From positions 5,855,690 to 5,919,689 of the forward strand of contig NC_134276.1 of assembly GCF_949628215.1 (NCBI RefSeq): 64,000 nucleotides of DNA, given 5' to 3'. Below are positions 46,641-60,242 of the stretch, in pieces. Numbering within the stretch: the stretch's first letter is position 1; each line of letters opens with the position of its first letter. Position numbers and translations under genes: made by a program. Under the pieces are notes generated by a model. It did not search any database, was not told the origin of the DNA, and worked only from the letters and a program-made list of their open reading frames with translations. The DNA comes from Phalacrocorax aristotelis. Lineage: Eukaryota > Chordata > Aves > Suliformes > Phalacrocoracidae.

Positions 46641-49600
46641 TCATTGGCATATTGTATTGCATCAACTGATGTAGGCCATCACTTGCCATGATGCGTTCTC
46701 TAGCCATCGTGCTCTCAGCTGGGACCAACATCCAAGCATCCTTCACTTTGGAAGTTCTGCCGTTCAGATATAAGACAACTACTTGTTATGGCAAAATTCT
46801 GTTAGAACATCTGAATAAGAGCAGAAAAATATATTTGTTGCTTCTAGCCTATAATCAGTGGAATCTCACCACAGACTGGATATCTTAGCTTTGAAATACT
46901 ATGCATTATTAAGCTCTATAAATGTCATTTTGAGTGTTCAGCTTTGCTTCTGTGTCAGCTGTCCCTTAAATTCCCTGTAATTCTGCTCTCTATTCAGCCA
47001 TGGAGTTCTTGCTTTACTGTTCAATGTTTTGATTTCTATTACTATGAACCCTCTATTCCCTCCAATTGTGCTTCCTTCTAGAAAGTTTGGAATGCTGAAT
47101 CAAGGGTTATAAACTCAAGATAAAAAATGACTTGCATGGTTTTGATATATGTCAATAATTCACCACTACCATGAAAATGAGGAATAGGCTAAAAAATAAC
47201 ATTAAAAACAGAAGCAAAGGCAAAGTAATATTGGAACCAAGGGGGAAGCTAGTATATTTCACCAGTTGATGCTGTTTTGCTAAATCAGCTGATCTGCACA
47301 ATAAACACAAAATATAAAACAGATGGTTCACCCATCCCGTCAAACCTTCAGGACTAGCTCACCAAAACCTGAATCCAGATTTGATTTTGACCATTGTTTC
47401 ACATCTTCTTAAGTAATGATAATGAAGTTCTGGATTCAAAATCAAGGCAATGATCATATCTCAGAAACACTTCTAGACAATAAGTTGGATTTTTTTCATA
47501 TTTTTTAATTCAGCTTATAGTGACAATGCTAAAGGTAGCATACCTGGCCCTCTGCAGATGTCTCTCAGCACTAGAGAATCCTTGGATGATGAGGAATGAT
47601 TGAAGAGACACCTTTGATTTAGTTATTCCCATGAGAGGGAGGATGATTGTCCTCAAACCCAGGAAATTCCAGCTGTCAGCAAGAAGGGATTATTTCCAAA
47701 AAGTACATATTAGACACTGTTAAAACCCAAGTTTACCCCTGAGCTGCATATTTAATATGTTTACAACATAAATAAAGGTTTAGCCCGTTCTCTATACATA
47801 ATCTCATCTTTTAGTGGTGACCCAGAGAGCTGCAACCTGAGCCCAAGAAACAGGCGATCAAAAGCATTCAAACGACAGATTTGGAAGGATGTGATGGGAG
47901 ATCTATTTGTGATGTGAGACCTCACTCCACTGGAAAGTCAAATTTGCTGGGGTAAGTTGCTTGGCTCTTTTTGGTTTGTGCTGCACCTTCCTCAGACATA
48001 TCACCCCCTTTCACAAGGTCACTTTGAATTGAGCCACCAGGAAACTGCAGTTAGAGAAATGGAAGGGAAGTAAGAAACTCATGCAAAACTTCTTGACATA
48101 TAGAAAGTGATGGGTATTGCAGTGATGACAGTAGAGTGAATATGATGGGAAGTTTCTAGTAGAGAGGCCCACAAGGAAACGTAGAAAAATTGATAAATAT
48201 TGGAAACCACTAGGTATAAAATATTGCTCTTTCTTAAAAGCAAAGCCACAGTGCGCTATGAAAGACATTCCAATTATTACATCTAATTATAAAGAAGTGT
48301 AAATCATCATGGGTTTTTATTTCTAAGTCTGAACTCTCCTAAAAAGAATAATTAACATCTACCCAGAATATTCTGATGCAGCCTACCTGAAATATTACAT
48401 TGATTTCCAAGGTATCATACAGCCTGGCAGGAATTAACGCTCAGTAAGAAGCTTAGAGAGAAGAAACTAAAAATATAAGAAAGCTAACTATTTATTTGTG
48501 AAATGTCCCAATTATGTATAGCTTCATCCAAAAGATAAAGGTTTTTCCTCTAATATTTCCCCCAATAAATTTAAGGCCTTGAATCAGCACTTAAAAGCAG
48601 TTTGAAAATTTCTTTGCAGCTTAGGGATGGATTATAGCCTGTATTTCTGCATTTTGCTGAATTAAGAAGCAAATTACAGGAGTACTTAAGAATGTATAAA
48701 GTTATGAAGGGGTCAGAGTGCCATGGAGTACCATGGAGAAAATATTCAGGATGTCAAATAAAATTTATAAAAGAAGGAAAAAATGCTGAATACAGAAAAA
48801 GAACATGGAAAAATCCAAAAGAAAAGACATAACATTTGATAATCTTTAAAGCAGGATATTAAGGGACTGGGAAATACATTATTCTGCCTGGAAAAGTAAT
48901 GATCTAATACTAAATCTTTTCTTTCCTTCAGATGGAATGATATATAATTAAATGTAGGGATATACATCTTATTATAGACAACACCTAATCCATATGTGTT
49001 TATATTAATTGAATAGGAGCTGCTATACTCTGGAATTTTATCTGAAGACTGAATAATGGAAGAATGAACAGGCACAGGTCTGGGAGGCTGTAATAAGACT
49101 CCATGTAAAGATACAGAAGGATGAATTTTGGACTCTGAAACACTGAGTATTGAGTCAATCTAATCTATGTCTTCCTAACCTGATGCAACTCCACCTCAAA
49201 AACAGATGTTTATAGCTGCTAGCTCATGTTTTTCTACCCTTACTATTCTGAGAAGACAACTGTTCCCCATTTCACTGATTCAGGACCAGAATTACAGCTA
49301 AGCACTACTCAGAGACGCCTTGGGGCTGCCTGCCTTGGGGCACCAGAAGCTAAACTGCTTCCAGCTTACCCAAATGCTGTTTCTCCATAGTTGTTTATGC
49401 TTCCCTTCAGTATCTAGGATACTCCTTGTTTCGAATGCACAGTGAGGAAGCAGTTTTGGCTGTAAAGTTTTTAGAGGGAGATTGTGGTGAGCTGTTACCC
49501 CAAGTAAAAAGGACCGATGTAGTGTGAAATTAGAGTTATAAGTGATTAATACAATGGAAAGGTTCTGCCCTATAACTCTTAAATGACCTTCAGCTCTGAT

Positions 49601-50184
49601 ATGTAAATGTGTAGCAAAGCAGATCAAGGAGAATTTGTACGGCTAAGAGGGAAATTCTCTTTCACACAGAACACATAAATTATTCAGGCATTGCTTATAT
49701 CTGTATGTATCACTTGCCTATTTCAGCCTTCTTCCCCCATAGGTTTTGTTTTCTGTTTCTTTTGATGGCATTGCTCTTTCTTTCTGAGGTAGGAGAAGCT
49801 GTATCCCTGTTTCCAGCAAGACATGCCAATTAAATGTTTTGAATCTCTGTAATCTGCCACTGAAGTTTGATGATGTCTTTACTGCAGCAAATGCCTTTGA
49901 TTTTGGAAGTTTTAAAGACCAAAACCCTTTCCTTCCTTCCCTTTCTGTTTGTATCAATAGAAGATCCTAGTTCAGCCAAGTAATTTTACACACCTGAGTG
50001 CTCATTTACCATTACTTAAAACTGGTGCAGAGGATAGTCGGACTCTCCTTGAGTTCTTTTTCAAATGGGGGTGTTGATTTGATTTTTTCTAGCAGGTGGG
50101 TGAGGCATAAACCCCCACAGGAACTCAGCAAATTTGCCATCCTCTTATGGCTCCCTACTTTCTCGACAACATTGGTATGTTCAG
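46641..50184. other. Unannotated interval
   Basis: No gene is seen. A piece at 47760-47850 contains AATAAAGG followed by TTTTAGTGGTGACCC and might be a fragment of an old LTR, but it is too weak to annotate. The minus-strand frames 49075-48746 and 49627-49298 (109 codons each) show no recognisable protein features. Confidence 0.5.
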
Positions 50185-50690
50185 TTGTGGTATGTGGTGT
50201 TCAGCTTTGGGCCCCTCAGTACATGAGGGACGTTGAGGTGTTGGAGTGTGTCCAGAGAAGGTCAGAAAAGCTGGTGAAGGGTCTGGAGAGCAGGTCTGAT
50301 GACGAGAAGCTGATGGAACTGGGGTTGTTTAGCGTGGAGAAGAGGAGGCTGAAGGAAAACCTTATCGCTCTCAGCAACTGCCTGAAAGGAGGTTGTAGTG
50401 AGGTGGGGGTTGGTCTCCCAAGAAACAAGGGATAGGAGAAGAAGAAATGGCCTCAAGTTGCATCAGGGGAGGTTTAGATTGGATATTAGAAAACAAATTC
50501 TTCACTAAAACAGTGGTCAGGCATTGGAAGAGGCTGCCCAGAGAGGTGGTAGAGTCACCATCCCTGAAGGTATTTAAAAGATCCGTAGTCGTGGCACTTC
50601 AGGGCGTGGTTTAGGAGACACGGTATTGTTGGTTTGATGGTTGGGCTTGATGATCCTAGAGGTCTTTTCCAACCTTAACGATTCTATGTG
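50185..50690 (+). mobile_element. CR1 LINE 3' end, plus strand
   Basis: This is a 5'-truncated CR1 3' end of the same subtype as 7385-7907. It starts at GTGTTCAGCTTTGGGCCCCT, has the ORF2 end in the frame 49998-50435 (residues [20 protein letters not shown], then [20 protein letters not shown]), and ends with CCAACCTTAACGATTCTATG. The tail consists of a single ATTCTATG unit. A stop at 50435 and later changes make it inactive. Confidence 0.93.
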
Positions 50691-53600
50691 CATTAGATTA
50701 TGTAAACAGTGACCTGAAGGTGATATGAAAAAGCAGTCACAGGCAAGGCTGTGGCATGGAGCCCTTGAATGGGTCAATAGATGCTCCCACTGTATTGAAG
50801 ACATGCAACTTCTACTCAAAACTAGACTTTTCTATAACAAAATATTAACTAGGTGTGTGTGAGAAGATAAACTACTTGATTAAAATGGATGCAAACAGTG
50901 GAATCTGTCTATAGAGCCAAATTCAGATTTCATTAAAGTTATCAGGAAAATATTGTCTCTAACATGATCAGGATACTGTCTGGGCTGAATTCAGGCAGTG
51001 AAATTCTGTCTAAGTAGGCTGTGCAGAGCAACAGGTATTTAAGGGCACTGTAGTGTTAAAAATACCTTCACTTCTATGATGATTTTAATCTTATATAGAC
51101 ATGTGTTCATTAAAGGCATGAGTTCAGTTAAACAACTGTTCCTTCGTCACTTTTATCGCCATTGGCAGAATAATGATAATCAGGAAGGAGATACAAAGGT
51201 AATATCAAGCTGTTAAGAAGCTAAACCACACAAAATAATAGTGTTTTCTGAGGCAGTATTTTTCTTCATAGTTTCTACTAATAATTTTTATTATCTGTAA
51301 ACAACAGTATTTCTGAAGAAACAAGCAAATATTGTGAAGATGTTTCCACAAACATTCACTCACCATATGAAATGTATTCATGCTATTATTTCTTGGCCTG
51401 GTGGATGTGCTTTCACAGACAACTGTGCATTAGTATAATGCTGGAGGAAAGAGAATTTTAAGCTTCCTCAATTTCCCCAAGAAAAAAAAAATATTTAAAA
51501 GAAATCACACAGCCTTCCTACAAGCTTATTGACCACTTAGTAATAGAGAAATTATCAGGTGATTTATGTAATAACTCATAAGTACATGTAGTCACACACA
51601 GTGAAACACACACGAACAAAGTACACTTGGCTGAGCAATAAATAAAGGAAAATAACAACCTGCTTCATGACATCCTTATTCTAACAGCTATGCAGTTATC
51701 AAGCACAACAGAAATGTGTTTGTATTGAAAGGAGTCACCATGGTATTTATGATGAATGAAAATCAAGAGCAAGAGACCAAGGCAAACCCCTCACAAATGG
51801 AATGACAATACATTAAGCCCAAAGAAGCCTCAGACCCTATAACTTGTCACAGAATAAAAGTTGTTTACTCGCTTTGTCCCTTTATGTGCAGGACGCCATC
51901 AGCTGTGGCTGTCTCCATGTCCACAGGGTACATAGGTGAGGACCATCCCTGATCCAAATGCAGTGGGAGGAAATTCAGGGGCTGTAACAGGCCCTTTCTG
52001 ATTAGTGCCCACAACACAGACACTCATCTCCTTGAGCCTGGGTTTCACAACACTAAAACTAAACTGTGACGATGGGAGGTCATAGAAAGCCAGATTTGGC
52101 AGAGGGAGTCTTTGTAATCAGAAGCTTTGGGAGAGTGTGGCACATCCAAGTATTTTCAGACTTCTTTTTCCAAAGGCACAGCTGGGTTTATTCAGACCAT
52201 CCTACTTTAGACCATGGGAGGTGCTCCAAATCCCACCCTATAAGTGTCAGTCTCCCCAAAGTGACTTGACGGGGACCCTGCAGAAGCCACATCACTTATT
52301 TGCAATTTAGCTGCCTAAGATTTGAGTAGCATATCTAGTTTCCCAAGAAAGCTACTATGAATTTAACAACACAACAATTTATGACACTATGTACATTCCA
52401 CCTGGTCAAAAGTGATGTCCAGTTTGAACCAAAATTAAATCATTTAGGAAGTTCATCGTCAGAAGTCCTTCCTTCCTTCATCAGCTGCACCTCAGCTTCA
52501 GCATAAAAACTCACTGTGATTGATCAGCAAGGATAGGAAATGTTTGCATTAGGTTTCCTAGCTAAGCAGATATTTTCAGATAAAGCATCAGGGCAGAAAT
52601 TTAATCCTCATCAAACTGCTAAAGTGGATATTCCTCAGCCAATTCCCATGCCAAAGAAGTCTCACTGTCACTCTGTCAGAGTGGTGATTCTCTCGCAGCT
52701 TTCAGTGTGTGCTGTCCAGGACTTGGCTTCTGGCAGTCCAGGGTGAAACCTGGGAGCACACTGGCTAAATAGCAAGCTCAAACATCTCAATAGGTCCCTC
52801 AGCCTCTGTTTTACTCCTCTCTCTTCCTCCTCACTTATCTGCTATTATTCCTATTCCCCAGTTCATGCTTTTATAAAAAATGTGTGGTAAGTACTACCTC
52901 CATTCCTGGTGTAACTTAATTGAAGCTAATAATAATATTAAAGAAAGCATGCAATTTCTTCACAGTGTCTTGGCTTTTTGCGGTATCTTAGCTTTCTACA
53001 TAATTTTGTAATTTACTCTAAAAATCCATTAAAAGCTTAGTAATTGGCAATGAGAACATTATCATGAGTATTCCTGTACCTAAAACCTTTAAAATAGAAT
53101 AGGTAGGAGGGAGAAACAACACTAGCAGATGATTATTGCAGATGATTGTTGATGCTGGACTCTAGTATTTGCTTATAATTCTTCTGATGCTATTAATTCC
53201 ATAACTTTGATTCTACTGGTATGATTAGTTACTTGTGCTTTCACTAGGAAAAATAAGGAGGTCAGCCTTCAAATATTTTCTTTCTTATTAGAAGTTACAG
53301 AGATATTCAAGGATTTATGGAGGTTTTGGGGCTTCAAGGCAGTAGCTACTGATGGATGAAATGTTTTATGTATTGGAAAGGGAAGGGAAACAGACAAAAT
53401 AGAGCAATGCATTTCTGCACAGTCTCTTGAGCAGCAAGCATAAATGTCTGGTTATTATTTCTGATTTGCTTTCAACTCTTCAACTCAAGTTTAAAGATGT
53501 TACAGAAAGATTAAGCCTTAGAATTGTCTGTCTCAGATCTTATAGATGTAAATGTATTTCATTAAAAGAGGAATGTGTTTAAATAGGAAAAGTAATCAAG

Positions 53601-53983
53601 TGAAATCTCAGCTCATAGCTTTCAGCGCATTGCTTTCAGTGGAGCCAGCTTTTCACCAAGACATTTCATTTAAAAGTCAAGTCAAAACATCTTTCTTTTT
53701 TCTCACGTCTCTGTGTTTCAGAAAAAAATGAGTCACATAAGCTCACTGAACAAAGAAATATTAAAATTCCAAATGAATCTTATTCAACTATGTAGCTGTG
53801 CCAGTGAGACAGAAAAATGGGTTTGGATATTTCCCTACGTGTTAGCACTATTATTAGCTGTAGCCCCTAGATGGTGCTGCTACAAACTGTCTTGCAAGTC
53901 AACCAAACTATTTATCGGTTGTGGTGAAGTTTACTTCAGCATTTACCTTGTTCTTTACTTGAAACCCTGTGCTTAATGTTGCT

Positions 53984-54069
53984 TTGGTGGGTTTTTTGGC
54001 TGGTTGGTTTTTTTTTTGCTTGTTTTGTTTTGTTTTTTTTTTTGTTTGTTTGGTTGGTTTTTTTTGGTG
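53984..54069 (+). repeat. T/G-rich low-complexity tract
   Basis: The stretch is made of T runs of up to about 12 bases with single or paired G interruptions (TTTTGTTTTG, GGTTGGTTTT types). It is the longest of about ten tracts of this kind in the window. Confidence 0.9.
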
Positions 54070-57000
54070 TGTCAATGAAAATAATAGTAAGTGATTTCAA
54101 ATTATGTTGATCTTCATACCAGAACTGTGAGAATAACTACATCATCTTATGAATCCCATTTAGTATTACAGGGTATTTACAAGGCATAATTGGCTAAAAG
54201 CTCCCATTGTAGTTTTTCTAAGGATGGGATTGACCTCATCTAACTTTCAGGGTGGGGATAAGCTCTGTATTCATACATCAGAGTTTATATATCTCTGTGT
54301 GAACTATGCAAATTTGTCTTTCAGCTAGTGCTCCAATGGGATATAAATCAGTATTATATCTGTGACCCCCATGAGGATGTCCCAGCTACATCAGGATATC
54401 TCAAATGGTACAAGAAACCTATATGTAGGCAGCTGAATCCTGATCCTGACATGAGGTTAAATGAATTCTACATGCAATTTAAAGAGAGTCAGGAACTGAA
54501 TAACCAATGTTATACTGGAGAGCTTGGAAATCAATCGCATAAGACAGCAAAAATGTGCTCTTGCCTATACTGAAGGCAAAGAACTTCATATTTCATGGAA
54601 ACACTTTATACAGCAATACAAAGCCATCAGCTTTGATTGCCTCTCTACTTCTTCCCCACCTCCTAAACTATAAAGTCCAAGCTCAAGAGACAATTTGACT
54701 TTAAAACCTAGCTATTAAAATCACTTGCGGTCATCTGGGAAGGGAATAGCATGCAAAGAAACCAAACTATAAACACATTCCCTGTAGACATGTTTAGGGT
54801 AGGACATTGTCACTGTCACAGAAAGTTAAAGAGAGATCTGAGCATTGCAGAAGGTAACTGTTTTTCCATGGCTGGCCGTAAGATTAGATGGATTAGGTAA
54901 CAAAGTGTAAAGGAAGGAGTGTGTTCCTATTTGCCAGCAATAGTTGCACCCTGCTGAAAGCGCAACTTGGAAAGCGGGCTCAGCTGAATTCCTCGGTGGG
55001 AGATGATGACACTTATGTGCTTATGCCTACCCTAGAAGATAGCATTAGCCAATATTTTCTTTGGACATTATAAATTTGTGTCAGAAATAACCACGCAGAG
55101 GAAGTCCAGCTGATAATCCATTGGTCTGCAGGTTATTCACCTGCATAGAGTGAATGCAAAACAAATCGAAAATACTTTCCTTTCTCAGTTGCAGTGGGTT
55201 TACACTCATTTTGCCTGGTTACCCTTGCACAAGGTTTTTGAGGGAAAAACAGCCTACTGAATTTATGGCAACATAAGGCTCCAGATCCATCATCCACAGA
55301 GCTTTTTATACCACTGTGTCAGAACACCAGAGGCTGTAAGTCATAGTTATCATCAGTGTCTCGGAGTACCTGACAGGTTTCCCTGTTCTTTCTCCAGTGA
55401 CATTTTGACATTTTGGAATTTTTGTTCTGATCTGTGAGTGTGCAGGTGAATGAGTAGCTCATGTGTAAACCTTGAGACAAGAATGAGCAGCAAATGCAAA
55501 GGCCAGCAGTGGTACCAGTCGAGCCCCCTCGCTCCAATCTACACTTGTATAAAGCAGTCTGAGGATCAGTAGGTTACATGCCTACTATATCAAAGACAAA
55601 AATGTACCAAAGCTACTGAACCTCTGCCTAGATAACTCAATTTCCTATAAAAGTGAGAAGAAAAAGAACTGCTAACATTAAAAAGCACAGATTTTTTACA
55701 ATGAGAATCAAAAGAAAGAGAAATATCATAATGAAAATTACTGCTTTGGGAAGCAGATCTAAGAGGTCTGAACACCTCGTGCCTAACAATAAATGCAGGT
55801 GGCATCAAGTGCCAAAGGAAGGAAGATGCCTAAGAAATCTACACAAATATCATATTTTTACAGGCTGAGCTAAAAGAAAATTATTATGTCATAGAGTCCA
55901 TCTCTACCAAACCCATCCACATCAATAAGGGTCTATTTTGGAGGGGAAAAAGAAAAAAAGAAAAAAGATGTGTCTGTAAAATCCCATTGCTTTTTTTTGT
56001 ACATTCCGAAGCGTACAATAATTTCCATTATTTCGGATATTTTTACCTTTTTTTGTTCTTTAATTTGCCATGGCAAACCTGCAGCCCCACTTAAAATGGA
56101 AGTGAAAGACAGGAGGATATAAGTAAAAGTGGCAGGCACATGCCAAAACAAAGAGGATATTTCATATAGCACCCAAAGGTTTTTAAGGCGTTTTCTAAAG
56201 GCTAACCTCTCTCTAGTCCCTTCTCCCACAATGACTACAGTGTTATCCAAATGAAGGTCATTCTCGTTGAGCAAAGGTCAAAGCACCACAAATATTTCTT
56301 TGCAGTATGATGGGTAACATAGGTCAGAAATGTTTTCCATGTATCACTTGCATGAGATCTATTGTGTGGGATTAGGATGGAACAATATACCCCCAGACAA
56401 TTTTGTAGAGCAGCGTTACAGATACCCTCCGGGAGCTGTCTCCAAAGAACACAGAAAACGTTTCCTGGCTATGTCTCCTGGTGCAGGCTGGACCACGTGC
56501 CAGAATGAGTCAGAGCCAGAGCACCAGCAAGCACATAATCGGTGCCGAGCAGTAAAGCTGAACATTTCCAGCGTACAACCCTAAAAACCCTCGTTATTGC
56601 TCTTGCTTTAACACCACGCTGCACTAGGAGAGCTCAGCCCAGCTCCCAGTTAGTCCATACCAATGCAAAGACGCAGATAATTCCCCCTCTACAAGCTACC
56701 TTGAGAAGGCAAAACACACAACAGAGCATGGCTGACCATCCTGTAATCCTGCCCCTTATATTTTGCAGAAAAGAGGCCCACATACATAGCACAGCTTAGT
56801 ACTACACACCCATAGCATCAAATCTGCAAACACAATGATGAGACTTGACCACAGTCAGTTGGTGGCTGTCATCTCTTAGGCCCTTCCCATTTTACCTGTG
56901 CTGTGCATGCTATAAACCATGCTCTTTCTTTGGGGTTATCTGGATTTCACTTCAGCAGTAATGCTACAGCTGCTGGCTGTGCTGCAGAGAGGGTGCAGCG

Positions 57001-59599
57001 CGGGTGGGTTACAGCACAGAGGGCTGTGCAGCACTTCAGGTCAGAGATCTGCCTTCCCCCGTGTTGTTGCTTCAGCTAGGGCCAGCATGGGATATGTAGA
57101 GAGAAGTAAAAGAAATAGGTCCGCTATAAAGTGACCTTTCTATATCTCTCACATTCTAGGAATTAATTTAGGATTTCCTAGGTGAGGGGCAAGGCCTCTC
57201 CTGTAAGGGTAACTGGCAGTTTGAGATATGTTTTGTCTGCTATGTCTTTGGCACAGATTATAGTCAATGTTAATGATATGACAGAATTAAATGTGGGTCC
57301 ATCTCCCATCATTAGGAAGCCTGTCTTCCCATGCTATTTTCTGAGGGTATAGGAAACCTTTTTTCCTATATTTATTTCTGAGGTTACAGCGTGACTTTGA
57401 GTCCGTATTAGTGACTGGAAAAAGGACGTTACACACTTGGCCAGTCACTCAAGGGGAAGAGTGTTTGTGAACGTGTGCATACAAAAAGCAAATTTTCAGG
57501 GTGGGACGGGTGGAAGGTTTTGATAGCCAGCAACAAATATTATTTCAGACACAAGCACCTTACATCTCTCCACATTGTGAAACACTGATCAGATGAAGCT
57601 CTGTGTCCACAGCCACATTTTCTTTCTGTCTGCTAGGATTATTAAGCGGTTGTCCTACCTTCCAGTATTACTCAGCTGCCAAAGCTGAAAATAACTTCTG
57701 TGAGTCATACAGCTGGTACTTTGATACCTGTGTACTCAGCCTTCTCCATGCTGCTAGTCAAAACCTACAGATGCTTGGAGAGAGGCTCATGAGATGTGGC
57801 ATTCTCAAAAAAAAAAGGAAAAAAGATCTCTTCCCACAAACATTAAATGGGGTCCCAAAGCAGTACGCTGTCCCTTTTACAGAAATCCCACCTGAGCCAA
57901 GGTGAGATAAAGACATTGTGCTTGTTCTTATGTGAGCAGTTAACTCTGTGTACAGAAACATAGTGCATGCTAAGTTCAAAGCCAGGATTACGATTTTACC
58001 TGAACACACTAAGCCAGGATTAATGTCAGAGTTTGTGTTTGTGAAAGTATTAATAAAATTAAATCAAATCATTGCACTTGGTGTTTGTAGAGCACAGAGG
58101 AAAATGAATTAGGTTTTAAAAAGATGGGGTCAGACTTTTAAATACAGATATCTAAATTACACATTAGGCTCCAAAAAAAACACATTAGTTTAAGCAATCT
58201 GAATAAATGAATGTGTATGTATTGTTTTCAATCTTATTTAGATATGTACAGTTTTCTTTAAGATTATACATGTTATGGACTCAGAAGATACCCTTCCCTC
58301 ATGTGCCAAGGTATTGTACTGCACTTATCCTCTGCTACAGGTTGAAGGATATCAGTATTTTTACTCTTTGTTCTGCTGGTCCCTTTCTGACAAGGGCATA
58401 TGAAGCCCCTAAACCACTCTAAACGGGAATCCTAAAGCTCAGATGGACATATGAAAGTAAGAAGGGAAGAATAAGTCTCCTAGCTCATATGGTACAAAGT
58501 GATCACTGAGAAAAAAAATGTGCTTTGTCTCTCCCAAAGCCCCAATGGGCATCCTATTTCAAAGAGCTAAGTGTTCCTCCTCATCTTGTAGACCTGGCAG
58601 ATCACGAGGATGCTAGGGTTGAGTACCAGAAGGTAAACCAGACATCCAACCTGTCCAGTCAAGGTGAAGAAGGTGTGAAAAGAAACAGGAACTCCAATTC
58701 TAGTATCAAGGTAGTGTCTAATAGCTAGACTCGCAATAGTCCCTTGGCTTATACAATATAAAAATCATTTCACCTTAATTACAGCAAAGTATATTAGGAG
58801 ACTGATGCAATCTAAAATAATAAGAGGGCCTCAATGCGTAAGAATGTATAAGATCGCGCTACTTCAACTCACAAATTATGCCTGCTTAACATGGCTGTAA
58901 AATAAATAACTCACTTGAGATAGAAGGAAACTAGAAGAACTTTCAAAAAAAGGTTAACAAGATATTTTAGGAAGTCCGTGTTGGAATATCCTACAAGAAA
59001 ATTCATAACATCAGCAGTCAAATCTTTGGTTTAATTAATTAGTGGAAAATGGCAAATTACTCCAAAAATAGAGTCCTAGAGGTTATTAATACAAAACTAG
59101 AGTAAATAGAAAACCAGATCTATTTCTTGTGGTCAAAGCCTTCCAGGAAAATAGTACAAAAGTTATTTATCAGCATGTCCTAAAGAGGATGATGAAAATG
59201 CATTTAAGTAGCATGAATGATACTAGCTTATAGGACCAATACTTTAATATAATAGATGTCATTTTACACTACAGGCAATAGGCACACCTGATATTTTAAA
59301 AACCAGTTCTCTTCAGCTTGTTTACCTGTTAGTAACACTTAACTTGAACAATACAGAGACTAAACTAATGAATATACAGTTTTCCTTAAATATGAGTGAT
59401 TAAAAAGTTTTAATAAACTAGATTACATTAAATTGGTGTTATTGTTGCGTACCCAAAAGTAAATCTGCGGCTGGTTTAAATGTGCCAGTGCTAACAGACA
59501 CCACTGGAAGATTCGGTACATAGATTCTGTGCAAATGAGAACAGCCTTGCTGCTGCTAATCTTCAGTAAATGTGCTAAATAAATAAGTGGCAACTCTTT

Positions 59600-59830
59600 A
59601 ATATGTAATAACTTTCTTTTCACTGTCTTTTAAAATCGACTTGAATACTCATTAGGGGACCTAAACGGAGATGTGCTAATAGGAGTGTCACATCTTAGGC
59701 GATAACCCAACCATTAGCACATGCCACTGATATAAGTATTTGTTAAGCTACATTATAATTCTGAAAGAACTTGTAACCATAACAGCAATAAGTTTTCTTG
59801 TAAATAAGCTGCTTGTTTATGACTGGGGAG
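59600..59830. other. Candidate conserved non-coding block
   Basis: Repeat-free sequence includes GACTTGAATACTCATTAGG, GATGTGCTAATAGGAG, GGCGATAACCCAACC and CTACATTATAATTCTG. The CpG content in an AT-rich setting and the TAAT cores suggest constraint, but this is a visual judgement. Confidence 0.22.
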
Positions 59831-60242
59831 AACAGGGACATACAAACTATGCCTTGTTAGCATTATTTTGGAATTTCTCAGTATTTTCTGAAATTTAAAA
59901 TATCCCAGGATTATGTGATCCAGGATATTTAGTGGGTTTTAGTTCAATAAATATATTCTGAGAGCAGCTGCTTGTCCAAATTTAATAGAAACAATCATGC
60001 CTCATTTTCTGTGCTGATGGACTCACAGAAGGGCCAACCTCAGTTAAGGGCGTAAGCTTCTAAAACAATATTAGAGGAGACATCAGGCAGCCAAATCCCT
60101 AACTGTGAACGCCCGTTACTGAATCTCAAACCACTACATTTCAAATGAGACTTTATCTTCCATAACTCCAACAAGGTGGGTACAAGAACACATACTTCCG
60201 AAACACCCTAACTTTCTGTTCCCACCTATACATGTTTAATGA

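Larger units (their letters stand above)
50691..60242. other. Long unannotated interval
   Basis: No gene or young mobile element can be supported in these 9.5 kb. T/G-rich low-complexity sequence fills 53984-54069. Three places have a splice-acceptor-like tract or donor-like site next to an open frame (53690-53976, 57758-57905, 58525-58728), but none encodes a protein I recognise. The 59600-59830 block is listed separately. Confidence 0.5.

Noticed and set aside
47760..47860. AATAAAGG followed by TAGTGGTGACCC as an LTR end with primer binding site
   Set aside because: No LTR body could be recognised upstream, no terminal TG/CA pair was found, and the match to a tRNA 3' end is too short.
49998..50435. 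145-codon plus-strand frame as a gene
   Set aside because: The second half is the CR1 ORF2 end; the first half is just upstream unique DNA read through.
51880..51950. Acceptor- and donor-like sites (TTTATGTGCAG ... ATAGGTGAGG) framing a mini-exon
   Set aside because: The enclosed frames give no recognisable peptide and such site pairs arise often by chance.
58525..58728. 67-codon frame with a hydrophilic protein-like sequence
   Set aside because: The composition looks plausible, but there is no homology that I recognise and the splice context is weak.
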